Below the pieces are notes generated by a model that saw nothing but the letters and a program-made list of their open reading frames with translations, had not been told where the DNA came from and searched no databases. A stretch of 64,000 nucleotides of DNA from Chitinophagaceae bacterium BSSC1 (GTDB taxonomy: Bacteria; Bacteroidota; Bacteroidia; Chitinophagales; Chitinophagaceae). The translations under genes and the position numbers were made by a program. Below, piece after piece: positions 1 to 9,292 of the stretch. Each line of letters opens with the position of its first letter. Position 1 is the first letter of the stretch. Location of the stretch: NCBI GenBank assembly GCA_002256435.1, contig NKJC01000001.1, positions 1,798,001 through 1,862,000 on the forward strand. Direction: 5' to 3'.

Positions 1-2
1 AC

Positions 3-836
3 GGGATTGTGAGTAGTTCAACTGCTTCTATCCAATTTAGTATTGAAGAATATTGGTGGAAAAAATGGTGGTTTATCCTTTGTTTGTTGTTAGTAGTCAT
101 TGGAGCAGGTATTTACTTTTTCATGTTGCGTATTGGAGTCCTACAGAAAAAGAACCAAGAAGAAACTGAAAAAGTACGGGTGTTAGAACAGATGAGACAT
201 TCCCAACTCAGTGCACTAAAAGCACAGATGAACCCCCATTTTATGTTCAATGCCCTCAATTCTATCCAAGAAATTATCTTGATGAACAATAAGCGTGAGG
301 CCAATATGTATTTGGGCAAGTTTGCAGACCTGATGCGCATTACCCTTGATCAAAGTAATAAAAACGCCATTTCACTGGAAGATGAACTAAAATCGCTCTT
401 GCTCTATTTAGAATTGGAGGCTTTAAGGTTTGAAACCCATTTTCAATATAAGATTGATGTGGATGACAACGTGTTTGCCCCTGACATTCTCATTCCGGCC
501 ATGCTTATTCAGCCCTATGTAGAAAATGCCATCAAACACGGTCTATTGCACAAACAGGGAGAAAAGGAACTATTGATCCAATTTAGACTGGAAAATGAGG
601 AGACCCTGCTTTGTATGATAACGGATAATGGCATTGGCAGAAAAAGATCGGCCGAAATTAACCAGTTAAGGGCCCGAAAACATACCAGTTTTGCAACGGG
701 TGCTACTTTGAGGCGTTTAGAACTGCTGAATTATGGAAATGAACAGCGGATTACGGTCAATTTTGAAGATTTAAAAGACGAAAGAGGGCAGGATTCGGGT
801 ACTAAAGTGCTATTAGTCATCCCAATAGTGGTCTAA
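3..836 (+). CDS. LytS-type sensor histidine kinase, C-terminal part (5' truncated)
   Basis: The reading frame is open to the left edge, so this is the 3' part of a longer gene; the GTG at 9 is only the first possible start inside the window. Counting from it, residues 21-40 form a membrane helix, followed by a short coiled linker and a His_kinase (PF06580) domain with the phospho-acceptor motif QMNPHFMFNALNSI (His about 77). The N box is QPYVENAIKHGL and a glycine-rich DNGIG motif follows. In Bacteroidota such kinases usually carry a beta-propeller (Reg_prop) and Y_Y_Y sensor outside the membrane; that part would lie before base 1 and is not seen. It probably phosphorylates the LytTR regulator starting at 1012, although a terminator lies between the two genes. 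Confidence 0.9.
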   Translation, partial: GIVSSSTASIQFSIEEYWWKKWWFILCLLLVVIGAGIYFFMLRIGVLQKKNQEETEKVRVLEQMRHSQLSALKAQMNPHFMFNALNSIQEIILMNNKREANMYLGKFADLMRITLDQSNKNAISLEDELKSLLLYLELEALRFETHFQYKIDVDDNVFAPDILIPAMLIQPYVENAIKHGLLHKQGEKELLIQFRLENEETLLCMITDNGIGRKRSAEINQLRARKHTSFATGATLRRLELLNYGNEQRITVNFEDLKDERGQDSGTKVLLVIPIVV

Positions 837-945
837 ATTACGGTTCACAAACTTATAACGACCCTTTACAAACTTGTCCTTTTTTGTAATCAGGCTTCTC
901 CCTACTTTCACGGCAGTTTCAATAACCGGGGGGGAATTGAAATCC

Positions 946-980
946 TAAAGCCTCTGAGCAATCGGAGGCTTTATTTTTAT
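946..980 (+). terminator. Rho-independent terminator after the LytS-type kinase
   Basis: A 9-bp stem TAAAGCCTC (946-954) pairs with GAGGCTTTA (965-973) around a 10-base loop and is followed by a T-rich run. It separates the kinase from its regulator, so the regulator either has its own promoter or depends on read-through. Confidence 0.75.
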
Positions 981-1011
981 AAATGGCAATTGGAACCCTT
1001 ATTTTAGGCAA

Positions 1012-1767
1012 ATGTTAAAAGCAATTATTGTAGACGATGAGGCAAAGGCAAGGAGAATCTTGGAAAGTTTCTTGGTAGAATATTGCCCACAGATACAAAT
1101 AATGGCCCTCACTGAAGATATTCCAACTGCCGTTAAAGCCATCCAAAAATTCAAACCCGATATTGTTTTCTTAGACATAGAAATGCCAGGCTATAATGGG
1201 TTTCAGTTATTAGAATTCTTTGAAGAAATTGATTTTGAAATCATCTTTACTACCGCCTATAGTGAGTTTGCTTTAAAAGCCTTTCAGGTTAGTGCTATTG
1301 ATTATTTGTTGAAGCCCATTCAAATTGACCAACTAACCGCAGCGGTGCAGAAAGTAGAGAAGATTCACGGAAATTCTTTTATTCGCCAGCGTTTGCAAAC
1401 CCTGCAAAGCAATTTAGAGGAATACAAAATCAAGAAAGTAGTTGTTCCCTTGAGTGAGGGAAGTTTGTTTGTAGAACTAAAAGACATACTTTATCTAAAA
1501 GCAGACGGAAGTTATTGCAATATCTTTTTCAAGGATGGTACTAAAGTAGTGGTGAGTAAAACGGTCAAAGACTACGAAGACCAATTGACACCTGAAGAAG
1601 GCTTTTTTAGAATCCACCGTTCTTATCTGGTGAATAGCACTTATATCACCAATTTTGCTTCTGACTACTATGAAGTAACCCTTACCAATCAAACCGTTCT
1701 AAATGTGTCTAGAGACCGAAGGGTAGAATTTATGCAATACATGAAAAACAGACCCTTGGCTGTTTAA
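1012..1767 (+). CDS. LytTR-family response regulator
   Basis: The 251-residue protein has a receiver domain (about 1-120) with acidic pocket residues D8/D9 and the phosphorylation site D55 in FLDIEMPG, a conserved K in LLKPI, and a LytTR DNA-binding domain (about 140-245; FFRIHRSYLVN motif). The family binds direct repeats in promoters after phosphorylation by LytS-like kinases. The upstream kinase is the obvious partner. The stop codon lies one base from the convergent rnhB gene. No target site can be assigned from this window. Confidence 0.93.
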   Translation: MLKAIIVDDEAKARRILESFLVEYCPQIQIMALTEDIPTAVKAIQKFKPDIVFLDIEMPGYNGFQLLEFFEEIDFEIIFTTAYSEFALKAFQVSAIDYLLKPIQIDQLTAAVQKVEKIHGNSFIRQRLQTLQSNLEEYKIKKVVVPLSEGSLFVELKDILYLKADGSYCNIFFKDGTKVVVSKTVKDYEDQLTPEEGFFRIHRSYLVNSTYITNFASDYYEVTLTNQTVLNVSRDRRVEFMQYMKNRPLAV

Positions 1768-1768
1768 A

Positions 1769-2368
1769 TTAGAATAGGTCAGCTGAACTATTGGGCAAAA
1801 TATTATAACTCTTTCTATGGTGCTCGCAAAGTCCATGAAGGGCAATAGCGTCTCTGTGGTCCTTGGTCCCATATCCTTTGTTCTTGTTCCAATGATACAT
1901 GGGGTATTCCAAGTGCAAATTTTCCATATAGCTGTCGCGATGGGTTTTGGCCAGAATACTGGCCGCGGCTATGCTAGCAAATTTACCATCGCCCTTAATG
2001 ATGCAATGGTGTGGAATACCAAAATAAGGGCTGAACCTATTCCCATCAATCAACAACAAGCCTGGCTTTTGCTTTAGTGCGTCAATGGCTTTGTGCATGG
2101 CCAAAAACGAGGCTTTTAAAATATTGATGCTATCAATTTCTGCTGCTTCCACCCTTGCAACTGCCCAAGCCAAAGCGTTTGCTTCAATAATGGGTCTAAG
2201 GATATTACGATTTTTTTCTGTTACCTGTTTGCTATCGTTCAACAATGGATGGCGAAAGTTTTTGGGTAAGATTACCGCAGCAGCAAAAACAGGTCCAGCA
2301 TAGCAACCCCTTCCGGCTTCATCACAACCGGCTTCCAACAATTTTTTCTGAAAATGTGGCGCTAACAT
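1769..2368 (-). CDS. rnhB: Ribonuclease HII
   Basis: At 199 residues this is a full-length RNase HII, which nicks RNA-DNA hybrids at single ribonucleotides in DNA. The active site is complete: D16 and E17 in CDEAGRG, D108 in LLLIDGN and D127 in KGDGKFASIAAAS, followed by the typical ILAKTHRD helix. It stands alone, convergent with the LytTR regulator and divergent from the heme A synthase gene. Confidence 0.97.
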   Translation of the reverse strand: MLAPHFQKKLLEAGCDEAGRGCYAGPVFAAAVILPKNFRHPLLNDSKQVTEKNRNILRPIIEANALAWAVARVEAAEIDSINILKASFLAMHKAIDALKQKPGLLLIDGNRFSPYFGIPHHCIIKGDGKFASIAAASILAKTHRDSYMENLHLEYPMYHWNKNKGYGTKDHRDAIALHGLCEHHRKSYNILPNSSADLF

Positions 2369-2441
2369 GGTTTAAAATTCCCCATTTGAAAGCAGACCAT
2401 CAAATTCAATTAACAAAAAGGCAAACCCACTGTTATATTCC

Positions 2442-2449
2442 TAGATTTG
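2442..2449 (+). promoter_or_regulatory. Putative -7 promoter element for the heme A synthase gene
   Basis: TAGATTTG matches the Bacteroidota -7 consensus TAnnTTTG and lies 20 bases before the start codon. I do not see a clear TTG at the expected -33 position, so support is partial. Confidence 0.35.
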
Positions 2450-2469
2450 CAGAAGCTAGTTAAGTAATT

Positions 2470-3531
2470 ATGGAATCAACCAATAGATCCAATAAACTGG
2501 TGGCCACTTGGCTCTTGATAGGAGTAGCCATGACCATTGTTCAGATAGCCCTTGGGGGTATTACCCGCTTAACCGGTAGTGGTTTGTCCATTACCCAATG
2601 GGATGTGGTTACGGGCTCTTTACCGCCCTTGAATGAAGTCCAATGGATGGCAGAGTTTGATAAATACCGTCAGACCCCACAGTTTCAATTACTCAATTTT
2701 GATTTTACGCTTCAAGATTTCAAGTTCATTTTTTTCTGGGAATGGTTTCACCGTTTGTGGGCCAGAACCATTGGGCTAGTATTTGCTTTTGGCTTTATCT
2801 GGTTCTTGGTAAAAAGACACTTTCAAAAAGAAATGATCAAACCCTTGGTCTATTTGTTTTTGCTGGGTGCTTTACAAGGAGCCATAGGTTGGATTATGGT
2901 TGCAAGTGGATTAACAGGAGACGCGGTGTATGTTAAACCTACTAGGTTGGCCCTGCATTTTCTGTTTGCTATTGGATTACTGTGTTATACTTATTGGTTT
3001 GCGCTCTCATTACTTATTCAGCCATCAGCTATTAGTTACCAACCCAAAACCAGAAACTGGAATTTGTTATTGATCTTATTGGTGATTCTACAACTGGGTT
3101 ATGGTGCACTCATGGCAGGTCATAAAGCGGCCAATATAGCGGCTACCTGGCCTACCATTAATGGACAATGGATTCCCAATAATTTGATTACCGATGGGTT
3201 ATTGCTCAATGCCATTGACAATAAAATCTTTATTCACTTTGTACACCGTGGCCTAGCCTATTTAATACTTTTATTAGTGTTGATTTGGACCTTTCAATTG
3301 TACAAGACCAGCGGGTCCAAAGCATATAGCATGATCAGACCCATTCCTTCCATCTTAGTATTGCTGCAAGTGGCATTGGGAATTCTTACCGTGTTATCCA
3401 GTTCTGGAATTGTTTCTGGACATTGGGGCTTTTTTGAGTGGATGGCAGAACTTCATCAATTAGTTGGCATGATGTTGCTATTGTCCTTGGTTACTACTTG
3501 GTACTTGATTAGGACAAGGAAAACTATTTAA
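2470..3531 (+). CDS. ctaA: Heme A synthase (COX15/CtaA family)
   Basis: The 353-residue integral membrane protein converts heme O to heme A for aa3-type cytochrome oxidases. It shows the family start GGITRLTGSGLSITQWDVVTG, repeated helices, and conserved His residues in FFWEWFHRLWAR, RLALHFLFAIG, HFVHRGLAYL and ELHQLVGMMLL that bind the hemes. About eight membrane helices are visible. The length and His pattern fit the COX15 (type 2) group more than short CtaA proteins. No other oxidase assembly genes are adjacent; the patatin gene begins 10 bases downstream and is probably co-transcribed. Confidence 0.95.
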   Translation: MESTNRSNKLVATWLLIGVAMTIVQIALGGITRLTGSGLSITQWDVVTGSLPPLNEVQWMAEFDKYRQTPQFQLLNFDFTLQDFKFIFFWEWFHRLWARTIGLVFAFGFIWFLVKRHFQKEMIKPLVYLFLLGALQGAIGWIMVASGLTGDAVYVKPTRLALHFLFAIGLLCYTYWFALSLLIQPSAISYQPKTRNWNLLLILLVILQLGYGALMAGHKAANIAATWPTINGQWIPNNLITDGLLLNAIDNKIFIHFVHRGLAYLILLLVLIWTFQLYKTSGSKAYSMIRPIPSILVLLQVALGILTVLSSSGIVSGHWGFFEWMAELHQLVGMMLLLSLVTTWYLIRTRKTI

Positions 3532-3540
3532 ATTGCTTTC

Positions 3541-5796
3541 ATGAAAAAATACCTGGTAGGAATATGGTTTTCTTTGCCAGTGCAATTGTGCTTATTGCAT
3601 TTTAGAAAATACCAAGTACTCCTGTTGTTCTGGTATATTCTTTTTGCAACGGTTACGGGTAATTTTATGGCCACATTTGGGGCATACAGTTTATACCTTG
3701 CTCCAGAGTACTTAGACGCAGTAACCCCATTAAGCACTGCAATAGTTGGGTTTGCTATTGGGGTATTTATCATGGGGTGGAATATCACCACTTTTATTTT
3801 GCATAGTAGAAACCTCAAGTTTTTAGCAACTACTGCACAGCCCTTTTTAAAATACTGTATCAACAATGCCATCATTCCTTTGCTGTTTCTGTTGGTCTAT
3901 GCCATTAGTGCCATCAATTATGCCAGTAGAAAAGAATTTCTTCCAACTGCAGAGATCTTGTTTTTGATAGGAGGATTTATTGCGGGAGTGGTATTATCAA
4001 TTGCTATTGCTTTCCTTTATTTTTTTGGTGCAGACAAGACCATCTATTATAGTATGTCTGCTATAATTAAGTCAGCCAATCAAAGGTATGAACACTTACC
4101 ACCTTCCAAGAAATTACCCAAAGAACAAAAAGAGCTAAGGGTGGATTGGTTTTTGACGGCTAAATTTCAGTTGCGCAAACCCAGAGAAGTAAGACATTAT
4201 AGTCAAGAATTTTTAGACAGCATTTTTAAACGTCACCATATTGCAGCCGTTATTGCTATTTTATTGGCTTTTTTGTTTTTGATTTTAGTAGGGAGTATTT
4301 CAGATACCAGATTGTTTCAACTACCAGCAGCAGCCAGTATTACTATTTTATTTACCATCTTGATTGCCGTAGTAGCAGCCATTACTTTGTTTTTAAGTAC
4401 CTGGAGTATTCCAGTAGTGGTCATATTGTATTTGTTGTTAAACTGGTTGTATCAGCAAGAAATTTTAGATCCGAGAAACAAAGCATATGGTTTAAATTAT
4501 CAGAACAAAACAGAGCGGCCCGGTTACAATAGAGATTTTATCAAAGCCATGAGTGCCGATAGTAATATTGCCAAAGACAAGGCCATCATGTTGGGTATTC
4601 TGGAAAAATGGAAGGCTAAGCAGGGTCAATCAAAACCAGTGTTGTATTTGATCAATACCAGTGGGGGAGGAACTAGGAGCGCTAGTTTTACCATGAATAC
4701 ATTGCAAGAATTAGATAGCCTGTTTGCTGGTAATTTAATGAAAGAAACTTTTTTGATCAATGGTGCTTCTGGTGGTTTGTTAGGGGCTGCTTATTTTAGA
4801 GAATTGTACCTGCAAAAAACACTTGGCAAACCCATTAACCTGCAAGACAAAAAATGGTTAGACAATATCTCAAAGGATTTGCTGAATCCTTTGTTCTCTT
4901 CTTATGTTGCCCGAGACATCATGGGCCCAGTACAAAAATTTCAAGCAAATGGTTATTCCTATGCCAAAGACCGAGGATATGCTTTTGAGCAAAAGCTTAA
5001 CCAAAATACAGAAGGAATTTTAGACAAATCCATTCAGGATTATCAAGCTCCTGAAGCAAGTGCCAGCATCCCAACTTTGTTTTTTAATTCTGTCATTAGC
5101 AGAGATGGGAGAAAAATGATTATCAGCACCAATCCTGTTCGTTATTTGATGAAGGCTGTTGTAGACAGTGCTCGCATTACCCCTGCTGATCCGGATGCGG
5201 TTGATTTTCAGTCCATGTTTGAAAAGCAAGATGCTACACATATTCGGCTCTTGTCTGCTTTAAGAATGAACGCCACATTTCCCTATGTTTTGCCCAATGT
5301 TTGGTTGCCTACCAATCCCATTATTGACGTCATGGATGCGGGTCTAAGAGATAATTTTGGACAAGAAACTGCCATGCGTTTCTTGGATCATTTTCAAGAC
5401 TGGATCAAGGCTAATACTAGTGCGGTTGTGTTAATACAAATTAGAGACAGGAGCTTGAGCGATTGGGACAAACCTTATGAAAGCAAGAGTTTTCTTGACC
5501 TCTTAACCAAGCCATTTCTGTTATTGCAAAACAACTGGTATAAATTACAAGACTATTACCAGTATGACCAATTGGCTTATTTGCAAAAAACATTTGGTAC
5601 TCAGTTTCACCGTATTTGTTTTCAATACGTACCAGAAAAAAAAGAAGCTGCTGCTTCTTTAAGTTTTCACCTGACTTCTTTAGAAAAAAGAGATATCCAA
5701 AGGGCTTTAAAAAATGCTAGTAATCAAATAGAATTACAGAAATTGGAATCCATCAGAAAAATGCCCATTAAGGTTGAATCAACTGGAAGCAACTAG
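3541..5796 (+). CDS. Membrane protein with C-terminal patatin-like phospholipase domain
   Basis: The protein has 751 residues. The first 300 or so carry about seven hydrophobic helices (near 22-50, 62-82, 108-126, 138-162, 232-252, 262-286 and 288-303). The remainder is a patatin-like lipase domain: an oxyanion glycine run SGGGTRS (374-380), the nucleophile elbow GASGG with Ser410, and the catalytic Asp599 in MDAG. Such Ser/Asp dyad enzymes release fatty acids from membrane lipids; the substrate is unknown here. The gene follows ctaA by 9 bases, and its last 29 bases overlap the convergent lipid-kinase gene. Confidence 0.85.
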   Translation: MKKYLVGIWFSLPVQLCLLHFRKYQVLLLFWYILFATVTGNFMATFGAYSLYLAPEYLDAVTPLSTAIVGFAIGVFIMGWNITTFILHSRNLKFLATTAQPFLKYCINNAIIPLLFLLVYAISAINYASRKEFLPTAEILFLIGGFIAGVVLSIAIAFLYFFGADKTIYYSMSAIIKSANQRYEHLPPSKKLPKEQKELRVDWFLTAKFQLRKPREVRHYSQEFLDSIFKRHHIAAVIAILLAFLFLILVGSISDTRLFQLPAAASITILFTILIAVVAAITLFLSTWSIPVVVILYLLLNWLYQQEILDPRNKAYGLNYQNKTERPGYNRDFIKAMSADSNIAKDKAIMLGILEKWKAKQGQSKPVLYLINTSGGGTRSASFTMNTLQELDSLFAGNLMKETFLINGASGGLLGAAYFRELYLQKTLGKPINLQDKKWLDNISKDLLNPLFSSYVARDIMGPVQKFQANGYSYAKDRGYAFEQKLNQNTEGILDKSIQDYQAPEASASIPTLFFNSVISRDGRKMIISTNPVRYLMKAVVDSARITPADPDAVDFQSMFEKQDATHIRLLSALRMNATFPYVLPNVWLPTNPIIDVMDAGLRDNFGQETAMRFLDHFQDWIKANTSAVVLIQIRDRSLSDWDKPYESKSFLDLLTKPFLLLQNNWYKLQDYYQYDQLAYLQKTFGTQFHRICFQYVPEKKEAAASLSFHLTSLEKRDIQRALKNASNQIELQKLESIRKMPIKVESTGSN

Positions 5797-6667
5797 GAAT
5801 CATTTTAATCTGAAACTCTGCAGCAGTTTCAACAGGTTCTCCATCTATATGAAAAGGCGCATATTTAGGATTGCGAATACTCAAGGCATTGGTTTGAAAA
5901 TAAAGGACATTGTTCTTACCCATATTCTCTACTAGGTCCATCAATTTATTATTACCCCTAATTTGTTTTAAAACTGCAAAAGGCATTTTGGCTTTATTCA
6001 TTTTTTGCACAACTACCACGTCTAATAAACCATCATTCAGATTGGCTTTGGGAGCAATGGTTACATTATTGCCAAATTGATTTCCATTGGCAATACTGAT
6101 AAAATAAGCATCTGTGAAAAAACTAAAATTTTCTAGTACAATTTCAAATTGATAAGGTTGGGCCTTGAAATAATTGATCAAACTTTGTTGGGTATAAGTC
6201 ATCAGACCCCTGCTTGCTTTTGTAGAAAAATCATGGGCAACTTGTGCATCAAATCCTATACCACTAAGCATACAAGAAAATTGGTCATTGACAGTAAAAG
6301 CATCTACTGGTTTTGCTTCACCTTTTAAAATCAATGAAATGGCATCCTGTGGTTTTTTGGGAATCCCTGCTGCCAAGGCTAAACCATTCCCAGATCCTAA
6401 AGGAATGATCCCAAATTGAACGGGTTGCTCACGTAACGCATTCACTACTTGATTTACCGTACCATCTCCACCAATCATCACAATATCTGTAATGCCATCA
6501 CTGGCAATCCGGTCTACTACATCATCATAATTTCCATGGGCATTGGTAAACAAGAATTCAAATTCAATCTCCTTTCCCTGCAATTCTGCATGGATGAATT
6601 TGAGTAAATCGTCCTTTTTAGTGTTGCCAGAAATAGGATTTACCAGAAAACTAATCTTTCTGCTCAT
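5768..6667 (-). CDS. Diacylglycerol kinase-like lipid kinase (YegS/DagK family)
   Basis: The 299-residue protein carries the DAGK catalytic signature MIGGDGTVNQVV with GGDGT at 66-70, the N-terminal motif FLVNPISGN, and the later LGSGNGLA and DGLLDVVV motifs. The family phosphorylates diacylglycerol or related lipids with ATP. The length is normal. It lies 32 bases downstream of fabH on the same strand and is probably in its operon, which fits lipid metabolism. Its 3' end overlaps the convergent patatin gene by 29 bases. The exact lipid substrate cannot be read from sequence. Confidence 0.9.
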   Translation of the reverse strand: MSRKISFLVNPISGNTKKDDLLKFIHAELQGKEIEFEFLFTNAHGNYDDVVDRIASDGITDIVMIGGDGTVNQVVNALREQPVQFGIIPLGSGNGLALAAGIPKKPQDAISLILKGEAKPVDAFTVNDQFSCMLSGIGFDAQVAHDFSTKASRGLMTYTQQSLINYFKAQPYQFEIVLENFSFFTDAYFISIANGNQFGNNVTIAPKANLNDGLLDVVVVQKMNKAKMPFAVLKQIRGNNKLMDLVENMGKNNVLYFQTNALSIRNPKYAPFHIDGEPVETAAEFQIKMIPSCFQLIQP

Positions 6668-6699
6668 GGGCGTTTTATAAGTTTCAACAATCCGTCAGG

Positions 6700-7749
6700 C
6701 TACCATTTAATCAAGGCTGATGCCCAAGTAAATCCGCTACCAAATGCAGCTAGACAAACCAAGTCACCGTCTTTTACCAATCCCTTTTCCCAAGCCTCGC
6801 AAAGTGCAATGGGTACAGATGCAGCAGTGGTGTTACCGTATTTCATGATATTGTTGAACACTTGATCATCCCTGAGTTGTAATTTCTGTTGTACAAATTG
6901 ACTAATCCTTAGATTGGCCTGATGTGGTATCAACATATTCAAATCAGCAGGGGTATATCCATTCTTACTAAGTGCTTCAACAATTACTTCTGGAAACTTT
7001 ACAATGGCTTTCTTAAATACAGAAGGGCCATCCATAAAGGGGAATAATTGTGCTTTGTCAATCATGTTATGGCTCATGAATGTTTCACCTATGACGGCTT
7101 CATCAAAATCTGCCACTGGATTTTCCATCCAATGATTGGCGTGTGAACCAGGATTGTATTGCGCTAAAATTTCTGCACTGCCGCCATCGCTATGCAAATG
7201 CGTGCTCAAAATTCCTTGTCCTTCTTTATTGGTTGCTTGTAATACTACTGCACCAGCACCATCGCCAAAAATCACTGATACATTTCTTCCTCTGGTACTA
7301 AAGTCAAGACCCATACTATGCTTTTCTGCACCCACTACCAATATGTTTTGATACATACCAGAACGGATAAACTGATCTGCTACGCTTAGTGCATATAAGA
7401 ATCCACTACACTGGTTGCGCACGTCTAGAGCCCCAACTTCTTTCATCTTCAATGCCCTTTGTAACAATACCCCACAACCCGGAAAATAATAGTCTGGAGA
7501 TAAGGTTGCAAAAACTATAAAGTCAATATCCTGTGGCGTAATTCCCGCTCTTTCTATGGCAATTTTGGCTGCTTCTACCCCCATGGTGGTGGTGGTTTCT
7601 TCTGTTCTGTGTGCAAACCTGCGTTCTTTGATTCCGGTACGTTCTTGGATCCAAGCGTCATCGGTTTCCATAAATTGTTTGAGGTCATCATTGGTAACAA
7701 CCTTCTCAGGAACATACATTCCTATCCCGGCAATTTTGCTAAGTGGCAT
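6700..7749 (-). CDS. fabH: 3-oxoacyl-ACP synthase III (FabH)
   Basis: FabH condenses an acyl-CoA primer with malonyl-ACP to start fatty acid synthesis. At 349 residues it is slightly longer than typical FabH. The full triad is visible: Cys114 in RNQCSGFLYAL, His276 in LIPHQANLR and Asn306 in KYGNTTAAS. Bacteroidota often have more than one KAS III homologue, so a specialised role (for example in branched primers) is possible. A TATCTTCG sequence in the 60-base gap upstream may be its promoter. The lipid kinase gene follows. Confidence 0.93.
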   Translation of the reverse strand: MPLSKIAGIGMYVPEKVVTNDDLKQFMETDDAWIQERTGIKERRFAHRTEETTTTMGVEAAKIAIERAGITPQDIDFIVFATLSPDYYFPGCGVLLQRALKMKEVGALDVRNQCSGFLYALSVADQFIRSGMYQNILVVGAEKHSMGLDFSTRGRNVSVIFGDGAGAVVLQATNKEGQGILSTHLHSDGGSAEILAQYNPGSHANHWMENPVADFDEAVIGETFMSHNMIDKAQLFPFMDGPSVFKKAIVKFPEVIVEALSKNGYTPADLNMLIPHQANLRISQFVQQKLQLRDDQVFNNIMKYGNTTAASVPIALCEAWEKGLVKDGDLVCLAAFGSGFTWASALIKW

Positions 7750-7809
7750 GGCAATCTTTTTAGTTAGAACAAAACGAAGATAAGTGAATTTAAAATCAGC
7801 AAAATGCCA

Positions 7810-8802
7810 TTATTTAAGCGGTTTTAGCTGCATAATTTCTGTTAAAAAAAGTCGGGTTTCTTTTTCTACACCCGGAACATCCTTAGAGACTATCGGCGAA
7901 GCCAGAACATGGTTTCCGGTTAATGGCATGGCAACCGCCCTTTTTAAAGCTGGTTTGGTGCCCAACTCAGCAAACATGGCTTTGGTTGCTGTCACTTTTA
8001 CAACGTTGTCCTGTTCTTGTTCGTTTTTATAATAATATAAGGTTAGAACTGGTTGATGGATGCTTTTGAAAGTGGTTTCGTTCATCTTGGTTTCTAAGAG
8101 TTCTTCCAAATTTGCTACCGCTTCTAATCTATATTGGGTGTTCCAATATTTGGCATAGCTGCTATCTCCGGTAATCAAATTGTATTTAGATCCCTTAACC
8201 ATTCTGGCTATTTGAACACCCCATGGATTATTGAGCAACCAGGCATTGGGGTCATTGATGGCAATATTGGGTGAGTACAAAATCAATCCCCCAACTTCTG
8301 GATAAGCGGCTGCTAATTGTAGGGCCAAAGTTCCTCCTGTAGAAGTACCCATCAAGATCACGGTATCGCCCAATTGACGGCCAATGGCATAAGCTTGCTT
8401 GGCTGTTTCCCAAAGATTGTCTGGCGTCATATTAATCAAAGCGTCAGTAGTATCAATACCGTGTTCAGACAGTCTGGCTAAATACAAATTGCATCCAAAT
8501 TCTTTGGCAATATTTCTGTGTGCCGGATCTCCCTCCATCCAACTGGCACTAAAACCATGTAAATACACAATGGCATAGGGCGTTTTCTTTTTGGTACTAT
8601 CGGCCCAAATAATCTTGGCTTCATTGTCTTTCTTTACTTGGTGTTTGGCCTCTTCTTGACTAATATATTGTTCCAGCTCTGTGGCTGTTGATGGAACAGT
8701 TGGTAAAGCTGCATCATAAATAGGTTTGTTAGGATGTGGTCCTACAAAATAGATTACTACCAATACCAATACAATGCCTAGGATAATTTTGACAAATCGC
8801 AT
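7810..8802 (-). CDS. Alpha/beta hydrolase (lysophospholipase/esterase-like), membrane anchored
   Basis: The 330-residue protein has an N-terminal hydrophobic anchor (4-20). An alpha/beta hydrolase fold follows, with the oxyanion-region motif YLHGFSASW (80-88), the nucleophile elbow MGTSTGG (Ser154), and a late His in TGNHVLASP. The fold supports ester or carboxyl hydrolysis; no substrate can be named. It starts 11 bases after the DoxX-family gene and is probably translated from the same mRNA. Confidence 0.85.
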   Translation of the reverse strand: MRFVKIILGIVLVLVVIYFVGPHPNKPIYDAALPTVPSTATELEQYISQEEAKHQVKKDNEAKIIWADSTKKKTPYAIVYLHGFSASWMEGDPAHRNIAKEFGCNLYLARLSEHGIDTTDALINMTPDNLWETAKQAYAIGRQLGDTVILMGTSTGGTLALQLAAAYPEVGGLILYSPNIAINDPNAWLLNNPWGVQIARMVKGSKYNLITGDSSYAKYWNTQYRLEAVANLEELLETKMNETTFKSIHQPVLTLYYYKNEQEQDNVVKVTATKAMFAELGTKPALKRAVAMPLTGNHVLASPIVSKDVPGVEKETRLFLTEIMQLKPLK

Positions 8803-8813
8803 GTGTTTGTTTT

Positions 8814-9182
8814 TTATTTTCTACACCACCAAGCCCAAATCATAAAAATGGGTTGAAAAACCAATAATCGTAACCATGTTGCCCATTCAGGAATACATGG
8901 TTGTCCAGTTAAACAGCCCTTCATTTGAATATGATAAATATGTGCCGGGATAAAGGCAAATAAGAGTACTATAATACCTATGGCCGCTTTTGACCTAAGT
9001 GATGGTACTAGTAATAATAAGGCCAAACCAATCTCGGCAACACCAGATGCTATATTGACAAATCCATGCCATGGCAAATAGGGCGGAATCATGCCACTAT
9101 AGAATTCTGGATTCATAAAATGATTGGCACCCGCAAATAGATAGAAAGCTACTAGTAGCCAAAAGGCCATCTTTTTGAGCAT
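8814..9182 (-). CDS. DoxX-family membrane protein
   Basis: I chose the ATG at 9182, which begins MLKKMAFWLL, over an upstream start at 9239 because it puts the first helix at the N terminus as in DoxX proteins. The 122 residues form four membrane helices with the DoxX-like motifs FAGANHFMNPEFY and ASGVAEIGLALLLL. The family has no single established function. It precedes the alpha/beta hydrolase gene by 11 bases. Confidence 0.85.
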   Translation of the reverse strand: MLKKMAFWLLVAFYLFAGANHFMNPEFYSGMIPPYLPWHGFVNIASGVAEIGLALLLLVPSLRSKAAIGIIVLLFAFIPAHIYHIQMKGCLTGQPCIPEWATWLRLLVFQPIFMIWAWWCRK

Positions 9183-9292
9183 GATCTTGATTTGAAAATT
9201 ATGAATGATCAAATTAGCGGATTTTATTGAACCTGCCATCTATCAGGCTTGATTTGATAAATTGAGTATATTGGTAGCTGCAAAACTGCCAT

